The notes beneath the pieces were generated by a model. The model searched no databases and had not been told where the DNA came from. It was given only the letters and a program-made list of their open reading frames with translations. A stretch of 22,943 nt of DNA from a virus, in IMG/VR virus record IMGVR_UViG_3300033144_003539, positions 1 through 22,943 of that record. One strand, given 5' to 3'. The stretch's first letter is position 1; the number at the start of each line of letters is the position of its first letter. The translations under genes and the position numbers were made by a program. Of this stretch, positions 17,072-22,404 are shown one piece after another.

Positions 17072-18058
17072 TTATCTTTTTCTTTTTCTGCACATCAAGG
17101 ACTTTATCAATATGAGAACTAAGATAAGATATATCGTAAAAAATGGGTTAATTTCTTTATTGTTTACAACTTCGATTCTTAAATGACACAAAATAAGTCC
17201 TAAGCATTTTAATCCCCATAGTTCACATAATTTAGCATATAAACTAAGTTGTAATGTATATAAGCTGCCTTTACAATTTTGTAAATCATCTATTGGAGCA
17301 AACATTCTTTCGTCTTTATCTACCCATTCGTCAGTTTTTAATTTTTCTGTTCTTGTACTATTCCAAGCTTTTTTAAAATAACCACTTTTAAATTGTAAAG
17401 GATCTTTGTTTGTTTTCCAATCTACAATATAGAATTCATTATTTGCATTAACTGCTAAAATATCTATCATTCCACTAACTAAGTGGTCATAAGAGTATAT
17501 ACGTTTTTCAGCAAATAAAGTAAAACCTTTTAGTAAAAGTTTTTTAAATACTTCAAAAACAGGTCTATGTGTTTCGGCTAAAGGACTCTTCTCAAGTTCT
17601 TTAATGTCTTTTATTCTAAGTGAAAAAGAAGGCAACTCATTAATTGCTAAAGAATGGTCTACAGTTTTTTCATTATAGATTCCATTAACGCAATTCTCAA
17701 GATAGTCATGTTCTTTATTTCCTCTATCGCAAGCAGCTTGGGCATTTTCTGCCCATTCATGATTTATTAAATCAGGGTGTTTTTTAAGAGGAATAATGCC
17801 GGTTGCGAGTTCTTCTAAAGAATAGTATCTACCGCTATCACTAGGGAATCTTTTACACCAAATCCTATTTGGAATATCTGGTCTTGGTTTAGCGTACATT
17901 CCATATTCTTGGTCAACTGCTCTATACCATGCCCAAAATTCTTTTTGAAACTTTGGCTTATATTGATCTATAAGTTGTGTAGCACTAGTGTACACATTAC
18001 CTTCTTCATCTGTGTATTTATGCTCTACAGGTTCAAAGAATATTTGAACTTTCTTCAT
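17072..18058 (-). CDS. RecB-like PD-(D/E)XK nuclease, C-terminus frameshifted
   Basis: As read, 328 residues. Nuclease motifs appear in order: GNKEHDYLE (113-121, motif I helix with H117), AEKRI (183-187), GMID (196-199, D199), DWKTNK (213-218, D213 and K215), and a Q270-xxx-Y274 helix, as in RecB/Cas4-type nucleases. Such enzymes act in recombination or DNA end processing, and related genes often sit near TerL in these phages. From residue 306 the translation turns into a hydrophobic artefact ending at 17072. Shifting by -1 at the T6 run (17143-17138) instead gives a sensible end: SYLSSHIDKVLDV, a lysine-rich tail, stop at 17034. The shift is a sequencing error, a mutation or programmed slippage. 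The ATG overlaps the previous small gene (ATGA). Confidence 0.8.
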   Translation of the reverse strand: MKKVQIFFEPVEHKYTDEEGNVYTSATQLIDQYKPKFQKEFWAWYRAVDQEYGMYAKPRPDIPNRIWCKRFPSDSGRYYSLEELATGIIPLKKHPDLINHEWAENAQAACDRGNKEHDYLENCVNGIYNEKTVDHSLAINELPSFSLRIKDIKELEKSPLAETHRPVFEVFKKLLLKGFTLFAEKRIYSYDHLVSGMIDILAVNANNEFYIVDWKTNKDPLQFKSGYFKKAWNSTRTEKLKTDEWVDKDERMFAPIDDLQNCKGSLYTLQLSLYAKLCELWGLKCLGLILCHLRIEVVNNKEINPFFTIYLILVLILIKSLMCRKRKR

Positions 18059-18195
18059 AATTTATTTTTTAAGTTTACAAGTTCATCTAATATTAATTTC
18101 AATATTATTAGTATTTCTTGCATTATTAAGAATAACGCAAATATGCTAACAACCATAGGTGTAAATATTATTAGTATCAATAGATAATCAGTCAT
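18055..18195 (-). CDS. Tiny membrane protein (46 aa)
   Basis: An ATG at 18195 opens a 46-residue frame, MTDYLLILIIFTPMVVSIFA then a second hydrophobic helix, ending in an amphipathic charged tail (LDELVNLKNKL). Residues about 5-25 form a clear membrane span. The stop TGA overlaps the ATG of the nuclease gene by four bases (ATGA), which argues for translation and coupling. The start follows an A/T-rich leader (AATTAATTAAACT). The function is unknown. Small membrane proteins of this kind in phages are holin-like, superinfection-related or of unknown role. Confidence 0.6.
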   Translation of the reverse strand: MTDYLLILIIFTPMVVSIFALFLIMQEILIILKLILDELVNLKNKL

Positions 18196-18389
18196 AGTTT
18201 AATTAATTAAAATAAGGAAGGGGTAGTTTAATCTAGCCATAAAAGAAACATTTTAACCCATTATTAATTAATAAAATTAAAAATTAAATAAAGAATCTCC
18301 CTTCCCTATATTTTTTAAAGACAGGCTGACATTAAAGAATCATTAAACACTTGATATATTAAATAAATAAATTAATATCTAACCTGCCT

Positions 18390-18503
18390 TTATTTCTTTA
18401 ATTCTTTTATTATTACAAATATTAATGTTCCAATAAATAAACCTAAATAGAATGATATTATTGACGCTATTAATATTATTAGTATAGTAATTATTGTATT
18501 CAA
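18390..18503 (-). CDS. Tiny membrane protein (37 aa, TTG start)
   Basis: Six bases after the upstream gene's stop, a TTG at 18503 opens a 37-residue frame beginning (M)NTIITILIILIASIISF and ending in VIIKELKK. It has one long or two short membrane spans and a positively charged cytoplasmic end. The leader AATAAAATAAA is a good Bacteroidota initiation context. Isoleucine-rich frames can arise by chance in AT-rich DNA, but the tight spacing and the charged KELKK end favour a real gene. Function unknown. Confidence 0.5.
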   Translation of the reverse strand: MNTIITILIILIASIISFYLGLFIGTLIFVIIKELKK

Positions 18504-18509
18504 TTTATT

Positions 18510-19172
18510 TTATTTAGGGTCTTCTCTATTACGTTTAATTTTATCTCCTTGTAGTTTCTTAGCAGTACCTAATTCTTTACGTACTTTATCTTGTAAGGCA
18601 GTAACTCCATCAATTGTTTTTGGTAGTTTAGTTCCAAGACTTAATATTTCATTAATATTAATTTGTATTACTCTATTAGATTCCATAATTTCTATTGCTA
18701 CTTCAGGAGAAAGATTACTCCCTTTTAGTCTAGCATTGTTCATTCTAATTACAGTTTCCATTTGCGCAATATAAGATTCAACTGCGGTGGCAGACATTGA
18801 TAAACCTTTTTCTATAGCAATTAGTATTCTAGCAGAAGGCATATAGTAATCTATTACTTCTTTATATTTTGCAATACACGCTTTAACTACTTCGTCCGGT
18901 GTCCAATTAGCTGGTAATCCACAATCCTTTTTAGCCTTTCTTGGCTTATCATAATCAGAAAGTCCTCTATGATAAGTATCCCAATCAGCCATAAAGTAAA
19001 CGTACTTTAGTTCCTTTAAGTTTATAATCTTTTTTCTACCATCAGCGTCTCCTTTAGTTTTACGCTGTCTTTTAATAAGCGTAGTAAAAGGTTCAATACC
19101 TCTAATAGCATCATGATTAATTATTAGTTCACCATGAGAATCAACAATAAGAGGTTTTTCTATTCCAATCAT
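18510..19172 (-). CDS. Conserved packaging-region protein, unknown function
   Basis: A 220-residue protein. The phrase LKELKYVYFMADWDTYHRGL (about residues 52-71), followed by 'LPANWTPDEVVKACIAKYKEVIDYY' (about 86-110) and a basic C-terminus ending KRNREDPK, resembles a family seen upstream of the terminase in crAss-like and other Bacteroidota phages. The rest is helical, with a likely coiled coil at 125-175. A head-assembly or terminase accessory role is plausible. I have no motif to prove it. The ATG lies 18 bases after a terminator T-tract, so its expression may be controlled by that structure. Confidence 0.6.
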   Translation of the reverse strand: MIGIEKPLIVDSHGELIINHDAIRGIEPFTTLIKRQRKTKGDADGRKKIINLKELKYVYFMADWDTYHRGLSDYDKPRKAKKDCGLPANWTPDEVVKACIAKYKEVIDYYMPSARILIAIEKGLSMSATAVESYIAQMETVIRMNNARLKGSNLSPEVAIEIMESNRVIQININEILSLGTKLPKTIDGVTALQDKVRKELGTAKKLQGDKIKRNREDPK

Positions 19173-19190
19173 TATAACATGTTTATTAAC

Positions 19191-19231
19191 AAAAAGAAGC
19201 CTGCTGGATATATTTCTATATTAGCAGGCTT
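19191..19231 (-). terminator. Strong intrinsic terminator in leader of the 220-aa gene
   Basis: On the minus strand AAGCCTGCT (19231-19223) pairs with AGCAGGCTT (19205-19197). The inner ATATA/TATAT arms extend the stem to nearly 15 bp with a four-base loop. C and TTTTT follow at 19195-19191. A perfect TTGGCGCCAA palindrome (19230-19239) abuts the stem. It lies between the IHF-like gene and the 220-aa gene. Confidence 0.75.
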
Positions 19232-19247
19232 GGCGCCAACATATTTA

Positions 19248-19289
19248 CTACTGTGACATCAATAACAGTAGCATTAGCGTGGCAGACAT
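19248..19289 (-). promoter_or_regulatory. Possible 13-residue leader peptide before terminator
   Basis: An ATG at 19289, after AATAAACGATAATAA, encodes MSATLMLLLLMSQ followed by tandem TAG TAA stops. The frame contains a 7-bp hairpin (CTACTGT/ACAGTAG) and ends 17 bases before the terminator stem. The layout of peptide, hairpin and terminator recalls attenuation leaders. It could be chance. Confidence 0.25.
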
Positions 19290-19394
19290 TTATTATCGTT
19301 TATTAATCCTTTTGTAAAAATGGTACATAATTAAGTTACATTTTTGTTCGGTTACATCTTTGTGCCGTTCTTAATTACACTGAAGAGAATTTAG

Positions 19395-19664
19395 TTACTT
19401 TTCTTCTTCAGAAGCATTAGAATTACTACTTTTCATATGAGGTTCGTAAAACCTTTTCTCAGGCTCTATATGCTTATCCCTACCTTCTTTTACATAAAAT
19501 CTTCCAAAATGTGGAAGTTCAACAAAACGCTTTTGCTCCATTGCATTCTTTATAGTTTCATATTGAAAATCTACTATTGAATAAATGTCTTCATCGGTTA
19601 GCTCATTACCGATTTCATTAGCGATTTGTTGCAGGATCTTAATATTTGTTTTATCCGTTAGCAC
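19395..19664 (-). CDS. IHF/HU-family DNA-bending protein
   Basis: An 89-residue protein of the right length for one IHF/HU subunit. The helical N-terminus (IKILQQIANEIGNELTDEDI) and a second helix (IVDFQYETIKNAMEQ) lead into the family's core strand phrase 'FVELPHFGRFYVKEGRDKH' (about 48-66), equivalent to the 'V.L.GFG.F.V..R..R' signature. crAss-like phages commonly carry such IHF-like genes in the virion module. It may organise phage DNA for packaging or act at the adjacent origin-like region. The start is GTG, overlapping the upstream gene's end by 14 bases, so the two are translationally coupled. The usual proline-tipped arm is not obvious, so the fold may be a shortened variant. Confidence 0.75.
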   Translation of the reverse strand: MLTDKTNIKILQQIANEIGNELTDEDIYSIVDFQYETIKNAMEQKRFVELPHFGRFYVKEGRDKHIEPEKRFYEPHMKSSNSNASEEEK

Positions 19665-20025
19665 TCCTCGCTTTTATTTTTTGCTCAGCAATAATCCCAA
19701 AAACTCCTATACACTCTTTTAAAAAAATTAAAAAACATTGGTCTATTGTTCTTTTAGTAACTTCCTTTGATGGTACGACACCTACTTGAATTTGAGTTTG
19801 CCATAGTCGTATAGGTTTTAATGAAGAATCTAAATAAAATTCCATTTTAATAGTTACCGCTTTATCTTTCTTAGCACCTATTATCGGAGATTTATTTTTA
19901 TCATAAATATTTATTTCTATACGGTATTGTTTATCTATCTTTCTCTTCTTTAGTTCAGTATTATAAAAGTCTATACAATTAAGTACTGTTTGTTGTACAA
20001 CACTCTCTTCTGTTTTAATTGCCAT
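19651..20025 (-). CDS. Unknown protein, first gene of the left arm
   Basis: I choose the ATG at 20025 (MAIKTEESVVQQTVLNCIDF, 124 residues), which follows AAAATATAAAACATAGC. A TTG eight codons upstream also keeps the frame open. The protein is lysine-rich with strands in the middle (YRIEINIYDKNKSPI; AVTIKMEFYL), a helix near the end (TIDQCFLIFLKECIGVFGIIAEQKIK) and no membrane span strong enough to call. The family was not recognised. It lies about 40 bases downstream of a good promoter match and is coupled to the IHF-like gene, so a DNA-binding or regulatory partner is possible but unproven. Confidence 0.6.
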   Translation of the reverse strand: MAIKTEESVVQQTVLNCIDFYNTELKKRKIDKQYRIEINIYDKNKSPIIGAKKDKAVTIKMEFYLDSSLKPIRLWQTQIQVGVVPSKEVTKRTIDQCFLIFLKECIGVFGIIAEQKIKARSANG

Positions 20026-20065
20026 GCTATGTTTTATATTTTGTAACAAGTATAACTACTATTCT

Positions 20066-20103
20066 TGTACTACAAATATATATCTTTTCTCCCTCTTATA
20101 CAA
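20066..20103 (-). promoter_or_regulatory. Candidate Bacteroidota-type promoter for the left arm
   Basis: On the minus strand TTG (20103-20101), a 20-base spacer, and TATATTTG (20080-20073) match the Bacteroidota -33/-7 consensus (TTG, TAnnTTTG). The predicted start near 20066 gives a leader of about 40 bases to the ATG at 20025. Confidence 0.6.
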
Positions 20104-20179
20104 TTATTAAACGTATTATATTAAAGAATAGTTTCAATAAAGTTTATATATTCTATATTTATTTCTATAAGTTCTGTAC

Positions 20180-20216
20180 TATTGAGTTCAGCAGTTGTTA
20201 AATTATTGAGTTCAGC
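20180..20216 (+). repeat. Direct repeat pair, 24-bp period
   Basis: TATTGAGTTCAGC occurs at 20180-20192 and again at 20204-20216, exactly 24 bases apart. The second copy runs into the hairpin at 20215. It lies upstream of the left-arm promoter and may be a binding site for a regulator. Confidence 0.7.
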
Positions 20217-20255
20217 CAGTAGTAGAAGAAGTTAATTATCATTTCCTCTACTGGC
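20215..20255. repeat. Hairpin with motif shared with the terL-upstream terminator
   Basis: GCCAGTAG (20215-20222) and CTACTGGC (20248-20255) are perfect inverted arms. The left side, AGCCAGTAGTAG plus AGAA after one variable base, is 16/17 identical to 16668-16684. No T-tract follows on either strand, so this is not a plain terminator. Confidence 0.5.
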
Positions 20256-20327
20256 GATATATTATAAATAAAAAAATATGTTAAAGTTCTTGGATTTCCG
20301 GAAAATTTTGTTATATTTATATATTTA

Positions 20328-20387
20328 TAGTACAATATACTACACAACTAATAGTACAATATATTATAGAATTAATAGTACAATATA
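20328..20387 (+). repeat. Three iteron-like direct repeats, 24-bp period
   Basis: TAGTACAATATA occurs identically at 20328-20339, 20352-20363 and 20376-20387. The spacers are 12 bases, similar to each other (each of the first two ends in CTAA or TTAA). The exact period and identity point to an array of protein-binding sites. The period also keeps a plus frame open with an eight-residue repeat (NSTIYY), which I regard as a by-product. Confidence 0.75.
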
Positions 20388-20432
20388 TAATGTAAATTTT
20401 TATTTGAGTGTTTATTTAAATGGTTTTTGTTG

Positions 20433-20450
20433 TGATAATGAAAGTTATCA
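20433..20450. repeat. Small operator-like inverted repeat
   Basis: TGATAA and TTATCA are perfect inverted arms separated by six bases (TGAAAG). The spacing suits a dimeric repressor site. It lies between the iteron-like array and the plus-strand terminator. Confidence 0.35.
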
Positions 20451-20501
20451 TTTAAGTGACTAGATTGGGAATTTAGTCGTTTCTGCATAATTAATTAGTT
20501 T

Positions 20502-20534
20502 ACCCTAATCGGATTTATTCGGTTAGGGTTTTTT
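20502..20534 (+). terminator. Strong plus-strand intrinsic terminator
   Basis: ACCCTAATCG (20502-20511) pairs with CGGTTAGGGT (20520-20529) over 10 bp with one G-T wobble, an eight-base loop and TTTTTT. It implies plus-strand transcription enters from the repeat region to its left, although no convincing gene lies there. Confidence 0.8.
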
Positions 20535-20568
20535 ATGTGTATGATCGAAATTAATTTATAAAAATATT

Positions 20569-20600
20569 TTAAAGGTTGGATTTTATATATTAAAGGTTGG
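20569..20600 (+). repeat. 11-bp direct repeat pair, 21-bp period
   Basis: TTAAAGGTTGG occurs at 20569-20579 and 20590-20600. A spacing of two helical turns places both copies on the same DNA face, as expected for cooperative protein binding. Confidence 0.5.
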
Positions 20601-20731
20601 GTTTAAATTAATACCCCCCTGGTTGTTTTAATTAATTTGAGTGTGTATATTATCAGCGTGAACCATATTAATAAAAACCCCCATCAAAAAAATCAAAATC
20701 AAATACCCCCCACACTTAATCAAGAAAAAAC

Positions 20732-20740
20732 TTATTCACA
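20732..20740 (+). promoter_or_regulatory. DnaA box (TTATTCACA)
   Basis: A perfect match to TTATNCACA, 168 bases from a second box in the same gene-free region. It is possibly bound by host DnaA during phage replication. Confidence 0.5.
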
Positions 20741-20744
20741 AAAC

Positions 20745-20787
20745 AAAAGCACATTAAAAATTCTTATGGAATTTTTAATGCACTTTT
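20745..20787. terminator. Two-way terminator hairpin
   Basis: CATTAAAAATTC (20752-20763) and GAATTTTTAATG (20769-20780) are perfect 12-bp arms around TTATG. Outer AAAAG/CTTTT arms lie beyond two mismatches. U-rich ends exist in both directions (CTTTTG on plus; CTTTTGTTTTG on minus). It insulates the two arms. Confidence 0.6.
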
Positions 20788-20899
20788 GTAGTCGCTGGTT
20801 TATTTGCAGGTATGCTCTGTAGTGTTACATATATTAGTAGAGCCTTAAATTTCTGTTTTGGGTATATTGCCTTAAAGTGAAATGGGACTAATCAATTAA

Positions 20900-20908
20900 T
20901 TATCCACA
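20900..20908 (+). promoter_or_regulatory. DnaA box (TTATCCACA)
   Basis: An exact copy of the strongest E. coli-type DnaA box, just left of the conserved hairpin element. Confidence 0.55.
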
Positions 20909-20917
20909 CCCATCCGG

Positions 20918-21015
20918 CGCAAGATACCATAAACATTGTTACATTGATTGTGATATTCATTCATTCTTCATGAATCTCACAACCAATGCAACAATTAACC
21001 TTCGACTTAGTTTTG
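20918..21015 (+). ncRNA. Conserved hairpin element, copy 1 (candidate structured leader)
   Basis: A 61-base hairpin (20935-20995) is built of perfect short stems, ATTGTT/AACAAT, CATTG/CAATG, TTGTGA/TCACAA and ATTCAT/ATGAAT, separated by single mismatches. It is flanked on the left by CGCAAGATACCATAAA and on the right by AACCTTCGACTTAGTTTTG. Both flanks and the loop (TCATTCATTCTTCAT) recur in the second copy near the right window edge, while the arms differ. Orientation is inferred from the downstream gene. It could act as RNA (leader or small RNA) or as a DNA cruciform or phage promoter. Confidence 0.65.
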
Positions 21016-21051
21016 ATGATAGAGGCGATATTGCCGTAGTTGCTGTCATCA
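21014..21051 (+). promoter_or_regulatory. Second leader hairpin before the first right-arm gene
   Basis: TGATGATAG (21014-21022) pairs with CTGTCATCA (21043-21051) over 9 bp with one T-G wobble. A small inner GGC/GCC stem lies within the loop. It ends 13 bases before the ATG at 21065 and directly follows the conserved flank of the larger hairpin, so the leader has two stacked structures. Confidence 0.5.
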
Positions 21052-21064
21052 CTAATACTAAGAA

Positions 21065-21340
21065 ATGATACACAATGATTATATCTCCGGTACAATAGGG
21101 GTTTGGGAAGAAAACCCAACAACAGGAATATTCCAAGCTCCTGTAATGGGTTGGGCTTATGACCCAACAACATCTACCCGCAATAAAAAACAAATTGATA
21201 TTTTAACAAGGGAAGAAGCTCCTTCAGGAGAAGTAGTTTACTTCCTCGAATCAAACAAAGACTTCGAGTGGTTTGGAAATAACCAAATCTATCTTGCAAA
21301 ATATCAAAGAAACGAGTCTGACAATGACTTACCATTTTAA
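21065..21340 (+). CDS. Unknown small protein with SSB-like C-terminal tip
   Basis: A 91-residue protein from an ATG after CTAATACTAAGAA. It is beta-rich (DYISGTIGVWEENPTTGIFQ; APVMGWAYDPT; GEVVYFLESN), possibly one small barrel. The last residues NESDNDLPF closely resemble the acidic C-terminal tip of single-stranded-DNA-binding proteins (DDDIPF), used to recruit replication and repair partners. At 91 residues it is shorter than a usual SSB, so it may be a mini OB-fold or a mimic that carries only the tip. First gene of the right arm, next to the origin-like region, which fits a replication role. The assignment is tentative. Confidence 0.7.
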   Translation: MIHNDYISGTIGVWEENPTTGIFQAPVMGWAYDPTTSTRNKKQIDILTREEAPSGEVVYFLESNKDFEWFGNNQIYLAKYQRNESDNDLPF

Positions 21341-21355
21341 AAACAATTTTCTAAC

Positions 21356-21379
21356 GCAGGCACTGTAACAGGTGTCTGC
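21356..21379 (+). promoter_or_regulatory. Hairpin 16 nt upstream of start codon
   Basis: GCAGGCAC (21356-21363) pairs with GTGTCTGC (21372-21379), 8 bp with one G-T wobble and an eight-base loop. It is followed by ACTAATACTTATTATC and ATG. There is no T-tract. ACTAATACT also precedes the previous gene's ATG. Confidence 0.55.
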
Positions 21380-21395
21380 ACTAATACTTATTATC

Positions 21396-21665
21396 ATGAA
21401 AGAGTTTATAGCTTTGTTTCTCGGAGGAGTGTTAATGCTACTATTATGCTACCCAGGTTTGGAGCATGACGTAGTTGTAGAGTTACCAATTACAGAAAAC
21501 AAACCATTCGGTGGTACACTGAATGGTCAATTCGTAGGAACTGACATTTGTTGTGAGTATTGGTTAAACAAATCTAACCAAGATTCTGTAACAACATGGA
21601 CTATCTATTACAGTCCGATTGGTTATCTTACAGGGGACGTATATAGTGTCCAAAAACATAAATAA
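21396..21665 (+). CDS. Small membrane-anchored or exported protein, unknown
   Basis: I choose the ATG at 21396 (89 residues) rather than the GTG at 21372, which lies inside the hairpin. The N-terminus MKEFIALFLGGVLMLLLCYP is a signal peptide or membrane anchor of about 15 hydrophobic residues. The cysteine at 18 is not in a standard lipobox. The remainder is a short beta-rich domain with CC at 52-53 and paired aromatics (TTWTIYYSPIGYL). It is probably placed in the host envelope early in infection, for example to alter surface properties or exclude other phages. Function is inferred from topology only. Confidence 0.6.
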   Translation: MKEFIALFLGGVLMLLLCYPGLEHDVVVELPITENKPFGGTLNGQFVGTDICCEYWLNKSNQDSVTTWTIYYSPIGYLTGDVYSVQKHK

Positions 21666-21675
21666 TTATCTAATT

Positions 21676-21702
21676 AACCCTGTACATATCGTGCAGGGTT
21701 TT
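21676..21702 (+). terminator. Terminator-like hairpin 17 nt upstream of start codon
   Basis: AACCCTGTAC (21676-21685) and GTGCAGGGTT (21691-21700) form a 10-bp stem with one T-G wobble and loop ATATC, followed by TTTT in total then AAAA. The T-tract is short, so termination may be partial. Confidence 0.55.
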
Positions 21703-21717
21703 AAAACTTTATCAATT

Positions 21718-21975
21718 ATGACTAATTTAGAAATTTGGGTTATTAAGCTTATAGGAGTATTTGCAATTGCTTGTCCATTTATTATTGGACTTGAGGCATT
21801 CGGTGGTGTACTTTGTTTAACGATATGGACCGGAGGGTTTACATGTTATTGCATAGGCAATATTATGTTACGTGAACAAAAAGAAGCTTTGCAAAATGAA
21901 AATACTAAACTCGAGAAAAAGTGCAACGATATGTTTAACAGAATAGTAGCACTTGAAGAAGAATTACGTAAATAA
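21718..21975 (+). CDS. Small membrane protein with coiled-coil tail
   Basis: I choose the ATG at 21718 after TTTATCAATT (85 residues). An upstream TTG reading would overlap the previous gene and the hairpin. Two hydrophobic spans lie at about residues 8-24 (IKLIGVFAIACPFIIGL) and 28-49. They are followed by a charged heptad-like helix from residue 51 to the end (REQKEALQNENTKLEKKCND; RIVALEEELRK). This is an integral membrane protein with a cytoplasmic coiled coil, an architecture also seen in spanin- or holin-regulator-like and superinfection proteins. The family was not recognised. Confidence 0.65.
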   Translation: MTNLEIWVIKLIGVFAIACPFIIGLEAFGGVLCLTIWTGGFTCYCIGNIMLREQKEALQNENTKLEKKCNDMFNRIVALEEELRK

Positions 21976-21976
21976 C

Positions 21977-21993
21977 TTATTTCGAAGAAATAA
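21977..21993 (+). promoter_or_regulatory. AT-rich hairpin upstream of start codon
   Basis: TTATTTC and GAAATAA are perfect arms around GAA, ending eight bases before the ATG at 22002. It is weaker and closer than the other right-arm hairpins. Confidence 0.35.
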
Positions 21994-22001
21994 TTAAAAA
22001 C

Positions 22002-22349
22002 ATGGAACTACAGACAAGATTACAAGAACACACTGATATGAAAAAACTTATTGAAAAGCATGTTTACACGCTTCTCCCATTACTATCATCAGGTATAGAA
22101 ACAACACCTGATGATAGTTATAAAATCGGTTTTAAAGAAGCTGGGTATGGCTTTAATGGCGAGAGTAGGATTTGGATATGTGCGGGTATTAGGGGTATTA
22201 CTAATCCGTATGAGGAATTTATGATTACTAAAAGCAACGTGAATTACGTTGTGAAAGTAATCACAAAGTACTTCAAAGAAAAGCCATTCTCATATGATTT
22301 GTTTAAGAGTATTATAAACAAATTGAACAAAGTTTACAAATTTATCTAA
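22002..22349 (+). CDS. Unknown small protein
   Basis: A 115-residue protein from an ATG after AATTAAAAAC. The N-terminal helix is charged (MELQTRLQEHTDMKKLIEKH). It is followed by a mixed middle with strands (DSYKIGFKEAGYGFNGESRI; WICAGIRGITN) and a C-terminal helical region (VVKVITKYFKEKPF; LFKSIINKLNKVYKF). It is basic overall, with no membrane span. No family was recognised. The neighbours suggest an early accessory role. Confidence 0.6.
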   Translation: MELQTRLQEHTDMKKLIEKHVYTLLPLLSSGIETTPDDSYKIGFKEAGYGFNGESRIWICAGIRGITNPYEEFMITKSNVNYVVKVITKYFKEKPFSYDLFKSIINKLNKVYKFI

Positions 22350-22363
22350 ACAATTTCTTAAAC

Positions 22364-22387
22364 ATCCTGCACCAATTGGTGTGGGAT
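22364..22387 (+). promoter_or_regulatory. Hairpin 17 nt upstream of start codon
   Basis: ATCCTGCACC (22364-22373) and GGTGTGGGAT (22378-22387) form a 10-bp stem with two adjacent wobble pairs and loop AATT. It is followed by ATAAAATTATATCAATT and ATG. There is no T-tract. TATCAATTATG is shared with the gene at 21718. Confidence 0.55.
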
Positions 22388-22404
22388 ATAAAATTATATC
22401 AATT

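Larger units (their letters stand above)
20050..21064. other. Divergent control region, candidate replication origin
   Basis: About 1 kb of very AT-rich DNA separates the minus-strand virion arm from the plus-strand arm, without a convincing gene. It holds the left-arm promoter, two sets of direct repeats with exact 24-bp periods, a pair of 11-bp repeats, two perfect DnaA boxes, a plus-strand terminator, a two-way terminator hairpin and a structured leader before the first right-arm gene. C-tracts of five or six bases occur at about 20613, 20678 and 20705. Origin function is inferred; none of these signs alone proves it. Confidence 0.5.

Noticed and set aside
18226-18320. GGAAGGG/CCCTTCC pairing in the gap before the 46-aa gene, as a terminator
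   Set aside because: Only 7 bp with a loop of about 60 bases, and A/T-mixed rather than T-rich sequence follows; too weak to call.
18325-18392. AGGCAGG/CCTGTCT pairing as a minus-strand terminator
   Set aside because: The stem has a wobble and a long loop and is followed by TTAAAAAA rather than a T-tract.
20278-20463. Plus-strand 61-codon frame with an eight-residue repeat (NSTIYY)
   Set aside because: The repeat is the direct translation of the 24-bp DNA repeats, the composition is I/Y/N-rich as expected from random AT-rich DNA, and an operator-like inverted repeat lies inside it. Kept as a possible but unsupported gene.
20612-20711. Three C-tracts as a possible G-quadruplex or i-motif
   Set aside because: Only three runs, separated by about 25 and 60 bases, too far apart for a standard quadruplex.
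20637-20822. Plus-strand 61-codon frame in the control region
   Set aside because: It runs through C-tracts, a DnaA box and the full terminator hairpin, with low-complexity K/N/Q content.
20957-21193. Minus-strand frames of 70-78 codons
   Set aside because: They are antisense to the structured leader and the SSB-tipped gene; Cys/Trp/Tyr-rich content is typical of shadow frames.
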